Assembly (NCBI GenBank): GCA_013399305.1
Contig: VXAI01000018.1
Location: 1,129,126-1,193,125, forward strand
Length of the DNA: 64,000 nucleotides
Origin: Rostratula benghalensis
Taxonomy: Eukaryota; Chordata; Aves; Charadriiformes; Rostratulidae
Reading direction: 5' to 3'
The notes beneath the pieces were generated by a model that saw only the letters and a program-made list of their open reading frames with translations, did no database searches and had not been told where the DNA came from. The position numbers and the translations under genes are program-made. Shown piece by piece: positions 1 to 11,772 of this stretch (its first letter is position 1; every line of letters starts with the position of its first letter).

Positions 1-977
1 CAGCTCTTGCTTGTTGTTAATTAAGTGGGTCTGGTCCTGCTGTGGGGGTGACTCCTGAAGGCCCACTCCAGCACAGCTTTTTATGTTGCTATAGAATATC
101 TGCATATGTAGATAAACCCATAGATTTTAATGCAGCTGCTCATTGAAAATATTCAGGAAGGGTTTATGGGACAAAATCACCTTTGTTAATGCTTTTAACA
201 GGCCATAAGGCTTTCATTTGGAGTTCAGGTGAATGACACTGTTCTGATATTGTGCTTCTGCCATACCCTGGGTTGGAGGCTACTGGATGCACCTGTAATT
301 GCAACTTTACTTTAAATTATAGAAATCCCATCATTTAGGAAGCTCTTGTTTGACACTCCCCAGGATGGGAGCAGGATGGAGATAATGGAAAGACCTATGA
401 ACTGGGCTGGACACATAGCGTCAGGACACTCGTGGCAAACAAGCTGTTGGGGCTACGTAGGTAAATGCAAAATTATTTAGGCTCTTGTGACCTATATCAT
501 GGAGTCTTTTCCTGGGACAGCTGAAAAATTGCTATTGGAAAAAAAGCTGGAATGGTTCTTAGCAAAACCGCTGGTAGGAAAGGAATTAAAGTGGGAACGT
601 TTGTGGAGCTTGGTGCTGTTGATGGGGAAAATGATGTTGAAGGGAAGCGATAGCCAAGGGAAGTGCAGTGTATGGTTTTGGGAGAGAGTAATGGAAGATA
701 ACCCTTAAAAACAGCCTGTCTTAAACCAATACTTTGTAAATCTGTGTGCGGGCTCTGTTGCAGTGTCGGAGTCTACAGCCTGGAGGAGCCATCAGGGAGC
801 TCCATGGCTGGCACTGCAGCAGGTTCTTGCTGCATTGAGTCACTGTCCTCATGGCATCAGGGCTGGGTCTGTGACAGTACTGCCCAGTGTCACTTCAGCT
901 TGAGATTTGACTTGCTGCTGGCTTTGTGCAGAACTCCTCAGGGGCCAGTAATTTGCAGTCCATGTGAACATCCCAGA
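1..977 (+). other. LMF1 upstream intron, unique sequence
   Basis: No gene, RNA or clear repeat is visible here. Short open frames on + at 487-708 and 744-980 have no recognisable family features and no splice context. It is assigned to the intron only because of the LMF1 exon further along. Confidence 0.5.
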
Positions 978-1080
978 TGATGAACCCGGTCTAGTGGAAG
1001 GTGTCCCTGCTCATAGCAGTGGGGTTGAAACAAGATAATTTTTAAGGTCCCTTCCAATCCAAACCATTCTGTGATGTCAT
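978..1080 (+). mobile_element. CR1 non-LTR retrotransposon, extreme 3' end
   Basis: About 100 bases match the CR1 3' untranslated end in sense orientation: CCCGGTCTAGTGGAAGGTG, then TGTCCCTGC, a diverged TTTTTAAGGTCCCTTCC and AACCATTCTGTGATG. The usual ATTCTATG tail is degraded. It is a severely 5'-truncated and old copy, too short to contain coding sequence. Confidence 0.85.
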
Positions 1081-4000
1081 GTGAATCTCCATGCGGTTGA
1101 TCCAACAGGTATGAAGGGTATGTTGTTGGTCTAGGGAGAACAGATCTGCTGAAACTTTCTTGGATGAGAAGTTAAGCGTGGTTTTGGTATTAACTTTGTG
1201 AGAATGTCTGCTTTTCTTGATGGTCACCTTGACTTGGTTAAAATTAAGATCTTTCCAAGTTTGCTGGAGACATCTAATCTTGAGTTGGCAGTAGCTGCAT
1301 GACCCCAAGCTGTGGGATAGGTGTGGGGAGGTCCCAGCCCTTGAGGGCAGCTGCTCTTTGCCTGACAAAGGATTTGTACAAGCTTAAATCAGCACTTAAA
1401 ATTTAACACACCGTCCACTACTGCTGCATGGTTTTCACAGTAGTTCTGAAGTATTTTAAGCAACTGTTTAGGGAACACAGTTGAAGGCTGCTAACCTGCC
1501 AGAAATATCCATCCATGTTTTGTTACGAATTAGATTTCCTGTCTGTTCCTTTAAGCATGGAATGATAAGCACTTCAGTAGCTGCCCTGTGTGGTTTCTTC
1601 ATTATATTTCTGAGGGCAGCAAAGGTCTAAGTTCTGAAAGATTTGCGAGGGCAGTAACACGGTGCTGGCTGGCCTTTAATGACAGTCATGGGTGTGGGTG
1701 ACCCTGGGGGTCCCAGTCTCTGCAGGACCCCTGTGCAGAGATTTGAGAGGAGCTGAAGATTTTCCTTTTCTGGGTGGATTATGTCCCAAGAGGTGACCTG
1801 GTCCTCTGACCTGGTGAAGTCCAAGAGGCAACTTACCTTAAGTGCCTGGCTTCACTTTGACTGCAAGGCTTGAGGGAGCGTGGTTGGGAGGGGGAAGGTA
1901 GGTTAGGTTTTTGGGGTGGGTTGGTTGGTTTGTTTTCAAGAACCTCAATGTGAATGTATTATTTGGGCCATTGATCACCAGTTTTCACCAAATGTCAGCA
2001 TAACCCCTTGGTCCCTGACGGGTGGAGGCTGACTCCTGTGGCCTTGATGATTCTCATCTACTATAATACTGCTTCTGAGTTGTGGCACAGGTTATATGAA
2101 GAATCAACAGTCTGTGACACCAAGTGTAGGGAAAAGCAGCTGCTTTTCCTAACAAGCTATGCAATCAGCAAGTTTTCATTCTGCTTTTCTTTTAAAATGG
2201 GAGTCTGACTGAGCTTTGCTCTGTTTCTGCTAATTTGTAATATATATATTCTGAATTATGGGACAGGTTGGGTATAAAGGAAAACCATGCTCACCAGACA
2301 TCTTTGTTACTGTTATCTCTGTGCTGCTGCTTGATTTTTGTCTGGAGAGTAATAACTCTCCTGTTATTTTAGGGAGAGCCCTCTGCAGAAGAGATGCCGC
2401 CCCACGAGTCCCTTGTCTGTCTGGGTTACTGATATATAAGTAACAGGCATGGGAGAGGAAAACATGGAAAGGTCATTAAATGGGGATCTATACAAGCCAG
2501 TGGAAATCGGTGATTGATGGTATCTTTAATGTTTTTGGGCCCAAACACATGTACGTTTCCTTCTCAGCCGGGGTAATGACGCTTGCAGGCACGGGGAAGG
2601 CGGTTTAATGCGTGAAACCGAAGTATCCTCCTGGAGCCCAGGTGCACCTGCTCCCAGGCCATCTTTGATTTCTCCCCTAATCTGGGCAGGAGCTGAAGCA
2701 TCTGCACAAATGTGGGCTGAAGGAAGTTTTTCCCAGGGGTGGGATTGGCAATGGTTATATCTTACACAGAAAGTTCAGCCTTTCCCTGTGTGGTTCTCCA
2801 GGGACTCTTCTATTTGGCTGGGGTAAGGCTTGCCTTGTAAAATGCCATCTTTGAAGCAAACGGCATTCCCGTGGGTCAGCTTAGATTTTCTCACCTCGTG
2901 CTGGGTGTTAGGGGAGCAGAGCCACGTACAAGTTCAAAATGCACCTTAGATGGTCAGGCTTGTCTCTCTTCTGCACTGTGGTGGCTCCCAGTGAAGACTT
3001 CAGGTTCTTCTCCTGTAGCTCTCCTGTTTTCTGCAGTCGGTTCCTGTATCATGTGCAGTACATGGGGGTGGCAGTCTGCCACCGGTTTTTCCCATTCAGC
3101 ATATCGTATTTGAGAACTTTTTCCATGTAGAGCTCTAGCAACCAGAGACTTTGCAATTAAGCACTAGGAACTCTAGGAACTCTACCAAAATGAATGTTGA
3201 TGCTCATTGCAGCCTGTGGAGGAACAGAAGATCAAGGCCAGTAAGCTGCTGGATACAAAATAAATCTGACTGTGAAGAAGGGAGGCTGGACCTTAAGGGC
3301 CTTATTTCCTAACCCAAATTGGCGTGATTGTTGCTATCTGTCTCCCCCAGAGCACATTAACCATCATCTCTCAAAAGCTTTCCATGTCCTATCACCGCAC
3401 ACACTTGGTTGCAGGCTCCTTGCTAAGGAGCAGCTTTGTGTCTTTATTCTTTCTACCAATAAAATGTAGAAGTCCCCAGAGCTAGTGGACGGTGTGTGGG
3501 CAGCCCATGAGCCTCATGGCCACACTGTGCCTGTTCCTCTGCTTTGCTGCTACCTTTTCTTTTGTGTCTCCCTGTTAATGTTGCTCCTCCTTAGGAGGTG
3601 AATGTTGCTCCTGATGCTCAGTAGCATCCTCAGCGTTTCCTCCTCTCTTGGTCTTAACTACTTGTTTGCTGCTGAAACATGTGAGCACCATCATCCAGTT
3701 CTGGACTGGTGGAGGGGAACTTTGCTGTTTCCTGGCTAATCCTCCCCCAGAAAATCATGTCCAGATCTTGCTTTATTGTGCGTGCCTTCCCTGGGGCTGG
3801 CTGGGCTTGCTCAGGGGGAGATACAGCATATGAGAAGTAAAATAATCTCAGCTGCGTACTTGTAGGAGGCACAGGCAGGCTCTGCTTCTGGGGTTTGATT
3901 GGCAGCAAGTGCTGGGCTGATCTCAAATATTGCTGACTTTTTAAAAGGCGTAATTATGTGATTCAATCTATATGTTTGATGTTCCTAATAATCCATTAGT

Positions 4001-6074
4001 GCAGGATGTAAAGACGGATGCTTCTTAGGAACATGCAGAGGCAACAGAATAGCGGTCCTTTTGTGTGAGTGAGCAGCTTGTTAGGAAATAAGTGATGCAA
4101 ACAGACATTTACGGGGCTGATTTGCCTCAGAAGTGCTTGGTGACTTGATATCTTTGTCATTTTGCTTGTGACTCTCTGTCACTCTGATTTCTTGAAGCCT
4201 GGAAGATTCAAAGCATTGTTTTGGGTTTCCACAGGAATCAAGAGGTGGGTAAGCAAAGGTACGTGCTCAGCTCGTGAAGCGTTAACCAAGGATGTTAACC
4301 AAACCGTGGTGACTTGCCCAATGGAGCAGCCTGCACTGTCAAGTAAAGGTGCTTTGCTCAACAACGTTGCCTGGTGGTAATCAGGTGTTTTGACATCTGC
4401 AGGTGCCTGGGGAGACATCGAAGGCACGATGTTGCGCTCTCAAAGCCGCGGGCCTCTCTCAAGTATATGTTTTTTCAGCAGACAGCGTTGGGTTTCCAGC
4501 TGCTCCGTTCCCTGTAGAGCTGCTGTTGGACTCAGTGCATTTGGTGGGTTTGAGGACAGTGGGGGTGGCTGTGCACTGCTGGCCCAGCTCCCCGGTGTGG
4601 GGCAGCCTCTTCTCTGAGCCCCTCGCTGCAGGCTGGGGACTCTAGGGGGGAATTTGGCCGCTGGCAGTCACTTAGCCATACTGTGGATTTCTATAATCAC
4701 CCTGATGCCCAGTAATGGGACCCATTGGAGGAGTAGCTGTGCTTCCCTGGGCTGATGGAGCAGCATCTCCCCCTGCATCTTGTGACCAAAGTCTCATTAG
4801 TGCTGTCTGGTCTTCGTGCTCTGGCTGGGCTGTTGGGAGCAGCTTCTGGTTTAATTATCAGGGCAGTGATCAACTGCTGCCCTAGGAGAGGCCATGGGCT
4901 TTACCTCCAAGATGGACAAGTTTCTGGTTTGCTTTAGGTTGGTTTTGGGTTTGCACTTTGGGTTTGTGTTTTTTTTTATTTGTTGTTGGGGTTTTTTTGT
5001 GATAGGCAGCAGCATTAATCATGAGCTCTCCCTTCTCAGAAAAATATAATTTGTGACTAATAGCCCATTCAGCAAACGTTAGTCCCATTCATTTATTTTT
5101 TTTTTTGCAGAGGACTTGAAAGTAGATGACAGCTTTTATCGAGTTACAGATATTCTGTGAATTACCTGCTGTGGGTGAAAGCCATGTGCTGGGGGAAGCC
5201 GGACACCTGCCCCGTTTGTGTTGGGGACAAACTGGGAGTAGCTGTGGGCTGGTGACTTGCCCACGCTGTGTTGCTGAACTTCATAGTACCTCTTTGGATC
5301 CTGAAAGTCGTTAGTGATTGCGTAGTTACACTGTAAAATAGAGTTTCTGCTTCTTCATTAGTCGAGTGTGTAAGAAACATTGCGCCCATACTTGCTCAGA
5401 AACGTGAGAATCTGATTTTCGTCAACACCTGTGTGTGTAACTATAGTAACACTGATAAAAGTTAATAACTGAAAAAAACCCAACCATGTGTAAGGGGATA
5501 GGAGTAGAGGAATGTGGTTTAACTAGATTTTGGGAAGAACCCTAGACAAGGTTCATCCCTGAGCCCCCTGCAGCCAGCCCCAGTGGGTAAGAAGGGCAGC
5601 AGCGCTGGGTGATGGGGGCATCTCCCCATTTCTCTGCCGTGGGGTTTTCCTGCACTGTGGGAACTTCAACACCCCCATCCAGCTTGCTGTGTGATGCCAC
5701 GCTGCACCACAGAGCAGCTCAGGCTGCATCAAGCTGAATCTTGACTTGCAAAGGCTGATGCTTTTGGCCGTAGACAGGACTTTTATGATTTCCTCCCCAG
5801 TTATTCCCAAGGATCGCCTCTGCTTGTTAACACGCAGCTCTTCCAACCTCACACCAGAGGGGTTTTTGACAGGAGGCAGTTAAATGTGGGGCTGTTCCCT
5901 CCTACCAGCACATCTTTCTTTTGATATAAACAGGGTGTGTAATGAGTTCAGGTCTAACACTTGGCATGCTGTTGTCTTTTCCAACTGGAGTTGGTGAAGT
6001 GTGGTGCTGATGATGGGACAGGTCCAGGACTTTACTGGGTCGAAAAGCAAAGGAAGCAGCGAGTCCCCTATCAT
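1081..6074 (+). other. LMF1 upstream intron, mostly unique sequence
   Basis: No gene recognised. It contains a short TA run (2239-2250), T tracts at 4970-4978 and 5096-5106, and a small direct repeat around 3164-3181. A T tract ending in GCAG at 5107-5110 looks like a splice acceptor, but the following open frame is only 15 codons and no good donor is seen. The 90 bases before 6075 may be very decayed CR1, but I could not align them. Confidence 0.45.
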
Positions 6075-6331
6075 GGTTGCAAGCTGGAACATAAGAGGTT
6101 CCACTTAAGTATGATGAAAATATAAGGAACAACTTCTTCACGGTGAGGGTGATGGAACACTGGAACGGGCTGCCCAGAGAGGTTGTGGAGTCTCTTTATC
6201 TGGAGATGTTCAAGACCCGTCTGGATGAGTTCCTGTGTGACCTGATGTAGGTGTTCCTGCTCTGGCAGGGGGATTGGACTGGATGAGCTTTCAAGGTCCC
6301 TTCCAATCCCTGATATTCTGTGATTCTGTGA
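6075..6331 (+). mobile_element. CR1 retrotransposon, 3' fragment with ORF2 tail
   Basis: This is a sense-oriented CR1 fragment. It begins in the last part of ORF2, where the peptide [11 protein letters not shown] is readable. After an indel near 6120 the next frame gives [20 protein letters not shown] and ends at the normal position after LCDLM with a TAG. The 3' untranslated end follows: TGTTCCTGCTCTGGCAGGG, GGATTGGACTGGATGAG and the tail TGATATTCTGTGATTCTGTGA. The same CR1 subfamily, recognised by the CTGATATTCTGTG tail, occurs in inverted orientation at 35611-36427. Confidence 0.93.
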
Positions 6332-6659
6332 AAACTGCCCTGCTGCTGAGGACAGAAAATATAATTTAGGGACTGGGATGGGGAAACAGGTCCTGCACTG
6401 AGCGAGGGGCTGGGGAGAAGCTGGGATGAGCACGGGCAGAGCAGGAGTGAGGATGTGGGAGCCCCATCCAGCAAAGGATGCTGTGCCAGTTCCAGCGAGG
6501 TGCTGGGGCCCCCTTCCTGCTTGGTCAGGTTTTGTCGAGCCTGGTGCTGCCAAAATGGTGCACAGGCGGGTTCAGGCCTGCCAAGATGTGTCCTCGCATC
6601 GTTACGTCTTTGGCTGAGCTGGGGAGAGCGATAAATAGTGGGCAGCTTTGGGCCGAGGA

Positions 6660-7090
6660 GACGTGACTGGGTTTTATGGGTGTGCGTGGCAGCGTTGGCA
6701 CGCGTGCCGTCTCCCCCGCTCCCTGTTCTTTGAGGTTTGGAGCGTGGATGGTTTTTAACCAGTGTGTGCCAGCCCTGCACGGCCTGGATTGCTGCTGCTG
6801 CTGCTGTGGATGTTGTCAGCGCCGAGCGAGTCGTGCAAGGAAGCGTGAGCCGCTGCTGTTTTACTGCAGCCGCGCAGCGGGCACTCGGAGGGCTTGGCGC
6901 TAAAAGCACCATGGAAATGTCATTATCCCTTTACGGCTGGTGTTCCTCCCGTAAAACGTGAGGCACACGAAACGCCTTTAGGTCAGCTTGGACTCGAGGG
7001 CAACAAGAAGTGAGAGCTTGAGGCTGAGTTTTCTTGCACCAAGGGCGAAGGCGAGCGTTTGCCGCTCGCACGTGGCTGCGGTGCTGGCGG
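6660..7090. promoter_or_regulatory. CpG-island-like patch inside the intron
   Basis: By hand I count roughly 34 CG dinucleotides in about 430 bases, close to what base composition alone would predict. CG is depleted in most of the rest of the window. The patch includes a GCT triplet run (6791-6806) and an AT-rich ATAAATA just upstream (6631-6637). It satisfies the usual CpG-island criteria approximately. It could be an internal promoter or an unmethylated regulatory element, but no transcript start can be shown from sequence alone. Confidence 0.45.
6791..6806 (+). repeat. (GCT)5 triplet repeat
   Basis: Five uninterrupted GCT units followed by G, within the CpG-rich patch. It is a short, ordinary microsatellite. 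Confidence 0.9.
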
Positions 7091-8730
7091 GGGTCAGTGG
7101 TCCCTGTGGAAGCGCCCAGTAGTGATTGTGTGCTTCAATTTATGGGGTTTTTAATCATCTCTGTTTCAAGTTGTTCCCTGTGCCTCTTCCCTCCTTCCCT
7201 TTCTCCATGTGGAGCCTGGCAGTTCCCTGTGTTCCCCACCGCCGAGGGTTGGTGGTTGCTGTGCTGGTGACACGGATCCCATCCCAACACACGCTCTGAA
7301 CAAGGGAGGTGTCGGTGGGAATATCTGTCAGAAACAGAGATCGAGGAGGTGAAATGCTTTGAGATCCCCACTCTCTTGTTTTCTGCTGCCTCCCTGTTTC
7401 ATGACAGCACAGACACGTATATACAAGAGAGGTTGTACCCATGCAAGGTGGCTTGTTTGGACTGTTAATGGAGAAGTGGTTGTTTCTCAAGGGTTTCCCA
7501 TAAACACTCAGTTTTCCATCAGGATGGGCTGGCAATGCCCCGTTAGCAGAGAGCAGGCAGCACTGCTCTCGATGTGTGTACGTTGGTCAAAGGACTAGGT
7601 AGGCAACGTTTGCCAGCTTGATGATGTGATGTTCTGTACAAATAATTACCACTACCGGAGATGTAACGGGGAGGTGGAGGGGAAACGAGCACCGGGGGTG
7701 TAACAGCATATTGGGAAACTGGAAGTAAATAGGGAATTAAGGTGGAGCTGTGTCTTGCAAAGGATCAGAGACATATGGAATAAGTTACCAGGGAAGGTGA
7801 CTGGAGCAGAGTCTAAGTGAGTCTGAGACATCTTGATTAGTTTCTGGAGGAAAGGATTGAAGAGTGTAGTGAAAAAGCAGGGAAACAGGATTTAAAGCAC
7901 ATTACCACTTTAATTTAAAAGTGCCCAAAGCAAGGAAATTCAGATTTAAAGCTGCCAATCTATCACTGGCTGATGCAGGTGTTGGGGTTGGGAGGACTCT
8001 GCGGGGTCTGTGTGCAGATGGGTCCATGCCCTGCAGGCTCCGCTCCCCATCCGGGGCCGTGAGCTCCAGCAGCTTAGTGTCCAAGCCTTATGTTTGCCCT
8101 GGGAATTAGATCCTCTAATATGTGTGTTATGTAATAACAATAATAGTTATAATACATATGTGTTTTTGTATAATAATCTGCTGTGTGTTGCGGTGTCCTT
8201 GATGTCTTCCTTGTGTGATGCCCTTAAAACTGATGCATGGGCTGCTCCCTGCTCGTCGGGCTGGTGGCACAACAGGGGACAGGGTGACCCAAGGAAGGGG
8301 TTTTCTTCCTGTATCCCTTCCCCGAGTTTCTCCCCTGACTCCTCAGGAAGGGTACCTCACTCAGAAGGCCCTGAGGGGCAAAGGAAGAATTTAGGGAAAC
8401 CCAAGCGCATCTCTTTCCTTCAAGTTGTGATTTGTGACTTTGCAGCCCCTCCCATTGGTTTACTTTCCAGAAACAAAATTTCTCTTTATTTGTATTATCC
8501 GCTTTTTGGATTTCCCTTTCTCTGAATGTGACTACAGACTGAACCCGCTCCCCCCCCTGCCCATCCCCTCCAAGCCCAAGCTTTGCCTCTGCGAGCTGTT
8601 CGAGTACATCTTCAGAAGAAGCTTCTGCAGAACAGAGGAGTCCTGGAGCATTTCTTGGCAGGCTAAGACTTAGAAAATAATTTGAATCCTGTGGTGCTTG
8701 AAGTCTACACAAAAGATAGGTTTCTCCTTC

Positions 8731-8748
8731 GGGGGAGGGGGGGGGGAG
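8731..8748 (+). repeat. G-rich homopolymer tract
   Basis: Five G, one A and a run of ten G, then AG. It may form a G-quadruplex, and such runs are prone to slippage and sequencing error. Confidence 0.8.
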
Positions 8749-9278
8749 ATAATTTGAAGTTTTAAAGTGGAAGTCTTGGGAAAGAAATAGTGCAAAAAGA
8801 CTTATAATAATTAGCAATAAATTCTTTCAGGAAATTCTCATCATTGTTTCCTAGCAAATGTTGTCCATCTTTCACACAGAGACGCGTTTCACAGAGAAAG
8901 CATCAATTATTTCCAGATTATTTGTCATTAGGTACTTTTTATTTTTTTAAAATTATTAAGTTTTATTTTTACAATTGGAAGAAAAATATTTCTTTTAACC
9001 AACTGCAGCAAATTATTTTAGAAACTAGCGGTTCATGTTAAACTCTTCATTTTTTTCTTGTTTTGGTTTTGCTTGGATTCTGGTAAAAGTGTCATAACGT
9101 GGGTGGCATTTTAAAGGTTACTGGAAAGGGTGGGGATGTGATTAGCTAATAAGGGAGATGAACTTTCTGGCAAAAATAATGAAGACTTTGAAGCAAACAG
9201 AATCTGGATGCCTGGAGTAAAATTACATTAGATGTAATGAAATAGAAGTTGGAATTTAAACGATCTCTGTAAATATAT

Positions 9279-9290
9279 AAAAAAAAAAAA
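9279..9290 (+). repeat. A12 homopolymer
   Basis: An uninterrupted run of twelve A in AT-rich sequence, with no retrotransposon body recognised upstream. Confidence 0.85.
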
Positions 9291-11755
9291 GGGAAGAAGA
9301 ATCAAACGGATGTAGTTGTCATTTCAGTGACAAGCGTGCCCTGATCCTGGGCATTATGGCTCTGAAATTGAGAATAATTATTCTAATTTGTTTTATTACA
9401 TTAGCGTGGGTAGGAGGGAAGAAAGGGAGCTTTCTTTTATGGCTTTCTCATTATTCATAGGCGAGCGCGGCGGGGCCAGGCTCCCAAGTCCCGCGCCGGG
9501 GCTTCATGGGAATTTTTGGAAAATGATGTCTGCAATGTTCTGACCTTTGCCGTCCCAGCTGCAGCCCTCCTCCTCTCTGCAGGGATCCCACACTTGACTC
9601 CTTAGCAACCTCCTTTGTGCCTCTGATCTCTCTCCATTTGTCTAGTAATAGCCCTTGGCAGGAAGACTTGTTGTTCCTTCGGTGGCTGTAAAAGGCAGGG
9701 AGCCGCTAATGCCAAGTACTTTGCAAAATCCCTTTCACCCACTCCTCCCAGCGCTGTCTTCAAAGTCAATCAGATGCTGGTTGCAGCCATGGTGGCTTCT
9801 CAAAGGGTCTTTCTGGCAGCTGGGGTGGTGGTGGGGAAGAAAACAGCAACAGATAAACCAAAAGTCAACACCAGTAGCTTCTCTTTTGGAAACCGAGTTG
9901 AGATGCTTTGCCGTTGCATTTTGTGGTGACTCCAGTTTGGGTTTTGTGCTTGACCAACCTGCACCTATCACAGCAGAATCTCTGTGTTCACTTTTTCTGC
10001 AGGTGGGACCTGTCCTGTGGGCTTAGGGTCCTCGGAGCCCATCCCTGGCCTGTGTGGGAGGGTGAAGGTGGGTTGTTCCAGAGAATCTGGAGCCTTGTCC
10101 TACAACCTGTTGATGTTGGACTAGCAATAAGGTTCTCTGCGTGATGTGGAGGTCCCAACATCTTGGCAGAGGCTTGGAGCTGAATAGGGCTGACTGTGGG
10201 CTCTGAAAATGATAAACAAGGTACAAGAATAAAGTTATTTAAATAGCAGGGGCATCTGAGGAGCATAAGCTTGTTACTCTTTGGCTAAGGAAGAGGTATT
10301 GAAACCTGTTACTGCTCTCTTTTCATGGAAGAAGGGGGAGAGATTTGAATTACTGCCTGGTCATTGATGAGAGTTTTGTATGAACATCAGATCGGCTCTT
10401 CTTCAAGCCATTCGTTTGCTCCTGTCAGAGAAAAAAGTTCCCCTAAAGCCTAACACCGGTGGCACATCTTCCTTTTAGAAATGCCACACAGGGAAGGAAT
10501 AAAACCCCTCTCTGAAACCCACACGATCCAGGTCATCCTTCCAGGGCCACAGAACTGGAACCCTCCAGCAGATCCCTGGGGTGGGAGATGGGGCTTCATG
10601 GGGAGGGTCTGGATAGGTCTGGCCCAAATCCAGGCTCTGCCACCAGCACAGTTCATGGCAAGCCCTGCTCCAGAGCACGCTGCAGTTGAAGACTTGGGCT
10701 CATAAATTATGCAAATATTTAAAAGTATGCAAACAATTTCAATAACCAGAACACCAGCCTTGAGGCATAAAAAGGACCATAGAGAATGTGTTGAACTTTT
10801 TAAAAGCGAGAGCCCTTGCTGGTCTTGGGAATGAAATATTTTTCTGTTAGGAGGTGCGTTGGGGAAAAAAAAACCTGACCTACACCAACGTTGTGGAGTT
10901 CAGAGGCAGTTTCACAGGTCCAGGCTGTGTTGCTGCTGTAGCGTGGCACCAGTTGAGCACCCTTCCCCTGGTGCAGCAGTGTTTGAGCGTGGTATTCGTT
11001 ACTGAGGTTGAAATGCAATCCTGAAATTTTTCAAGGTTCATCCTTTCAAGTGCAGCAGGAGGCTGGAGCAGGCTGGGCAGCCTGGTGCCTAAAACCCAGA
11101 AAACTCAAAGTGCTTTCTTATTTCTGTTGTGGCCGAAAGGCACTGTGTCAGGCCGCTGGGATTTGTGTGCTTCGGGTGCCAGGGTCCAGCGTGGTTGTCC
11201 CCTTGCAGCCCTGTCCTATAGTCCTTAAACAATTTTATTTTTTTAATTTTTTTTTTTATTTTAACTTCGTAAAGCTCCTTCTTTTGTGAACTTGAAAGCT
11301 AAATTGCAGCTGGTTTTACCTTTCAAATAGACTGGTGTATATTTGGCTTTTGGAAGATGCTGAAACCCCTTCTTCTGTGGGCCGGTGGGTGGCTGAGTGC
11401 CTCGATGGGGATTTTTCTCTGGGAGCATTTCATATTCATAGTATGAGAAAAATTAAAATCTACAATATAGGATTGCTCTTCATTGAGATTATTTTTTTTT
11501 TCCTTTTTCACCCATGTTGGTATTTAAATTGACTCTAAATTTACAACTCTGGTGCCCCATACCCCACCCTTCTCTGCAGGGCCGGTATCAATAGGGGGTT
11601 TTGCAGACATAGCTTGAGTCACCAGGCTTTTTCTCGGCTTCCCGTGCTATTGGCCTGTCTGTACCATTTTTTTTTTCAGAATTAATTTTGGGCTGAAAAA
11701 GTCTCAAAGAGTGCTTTGTTCCTCCTTGACACTCACTCCAGGGAAATAGAAAAAG

Positions 11756-11772
11756 AAAAAAAAAAAAAAAAA
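11756..11772 (+). repeat. A-rich homopolymer tract
   Basis: An uninterrupted A run of about 17 bases preceded by AGAAAAAG. No retroposed gene could be recognised next to it. Confidence 0.85.

Noticed and set aside
5096..5160. Poly-T plus GCAG followed by a short protein-like frame (DLKVDDSFYRV)
   Set aside because: Closes after 15 codons, no acceptable donor, and does not match LMF1.
6196..6912. 238-codon open frame on the minus strand
   Set aside because: It runs antisense through the CR1 fragment and into the CpG-rich patch; composition explains the lack of stops and no family is recognised.
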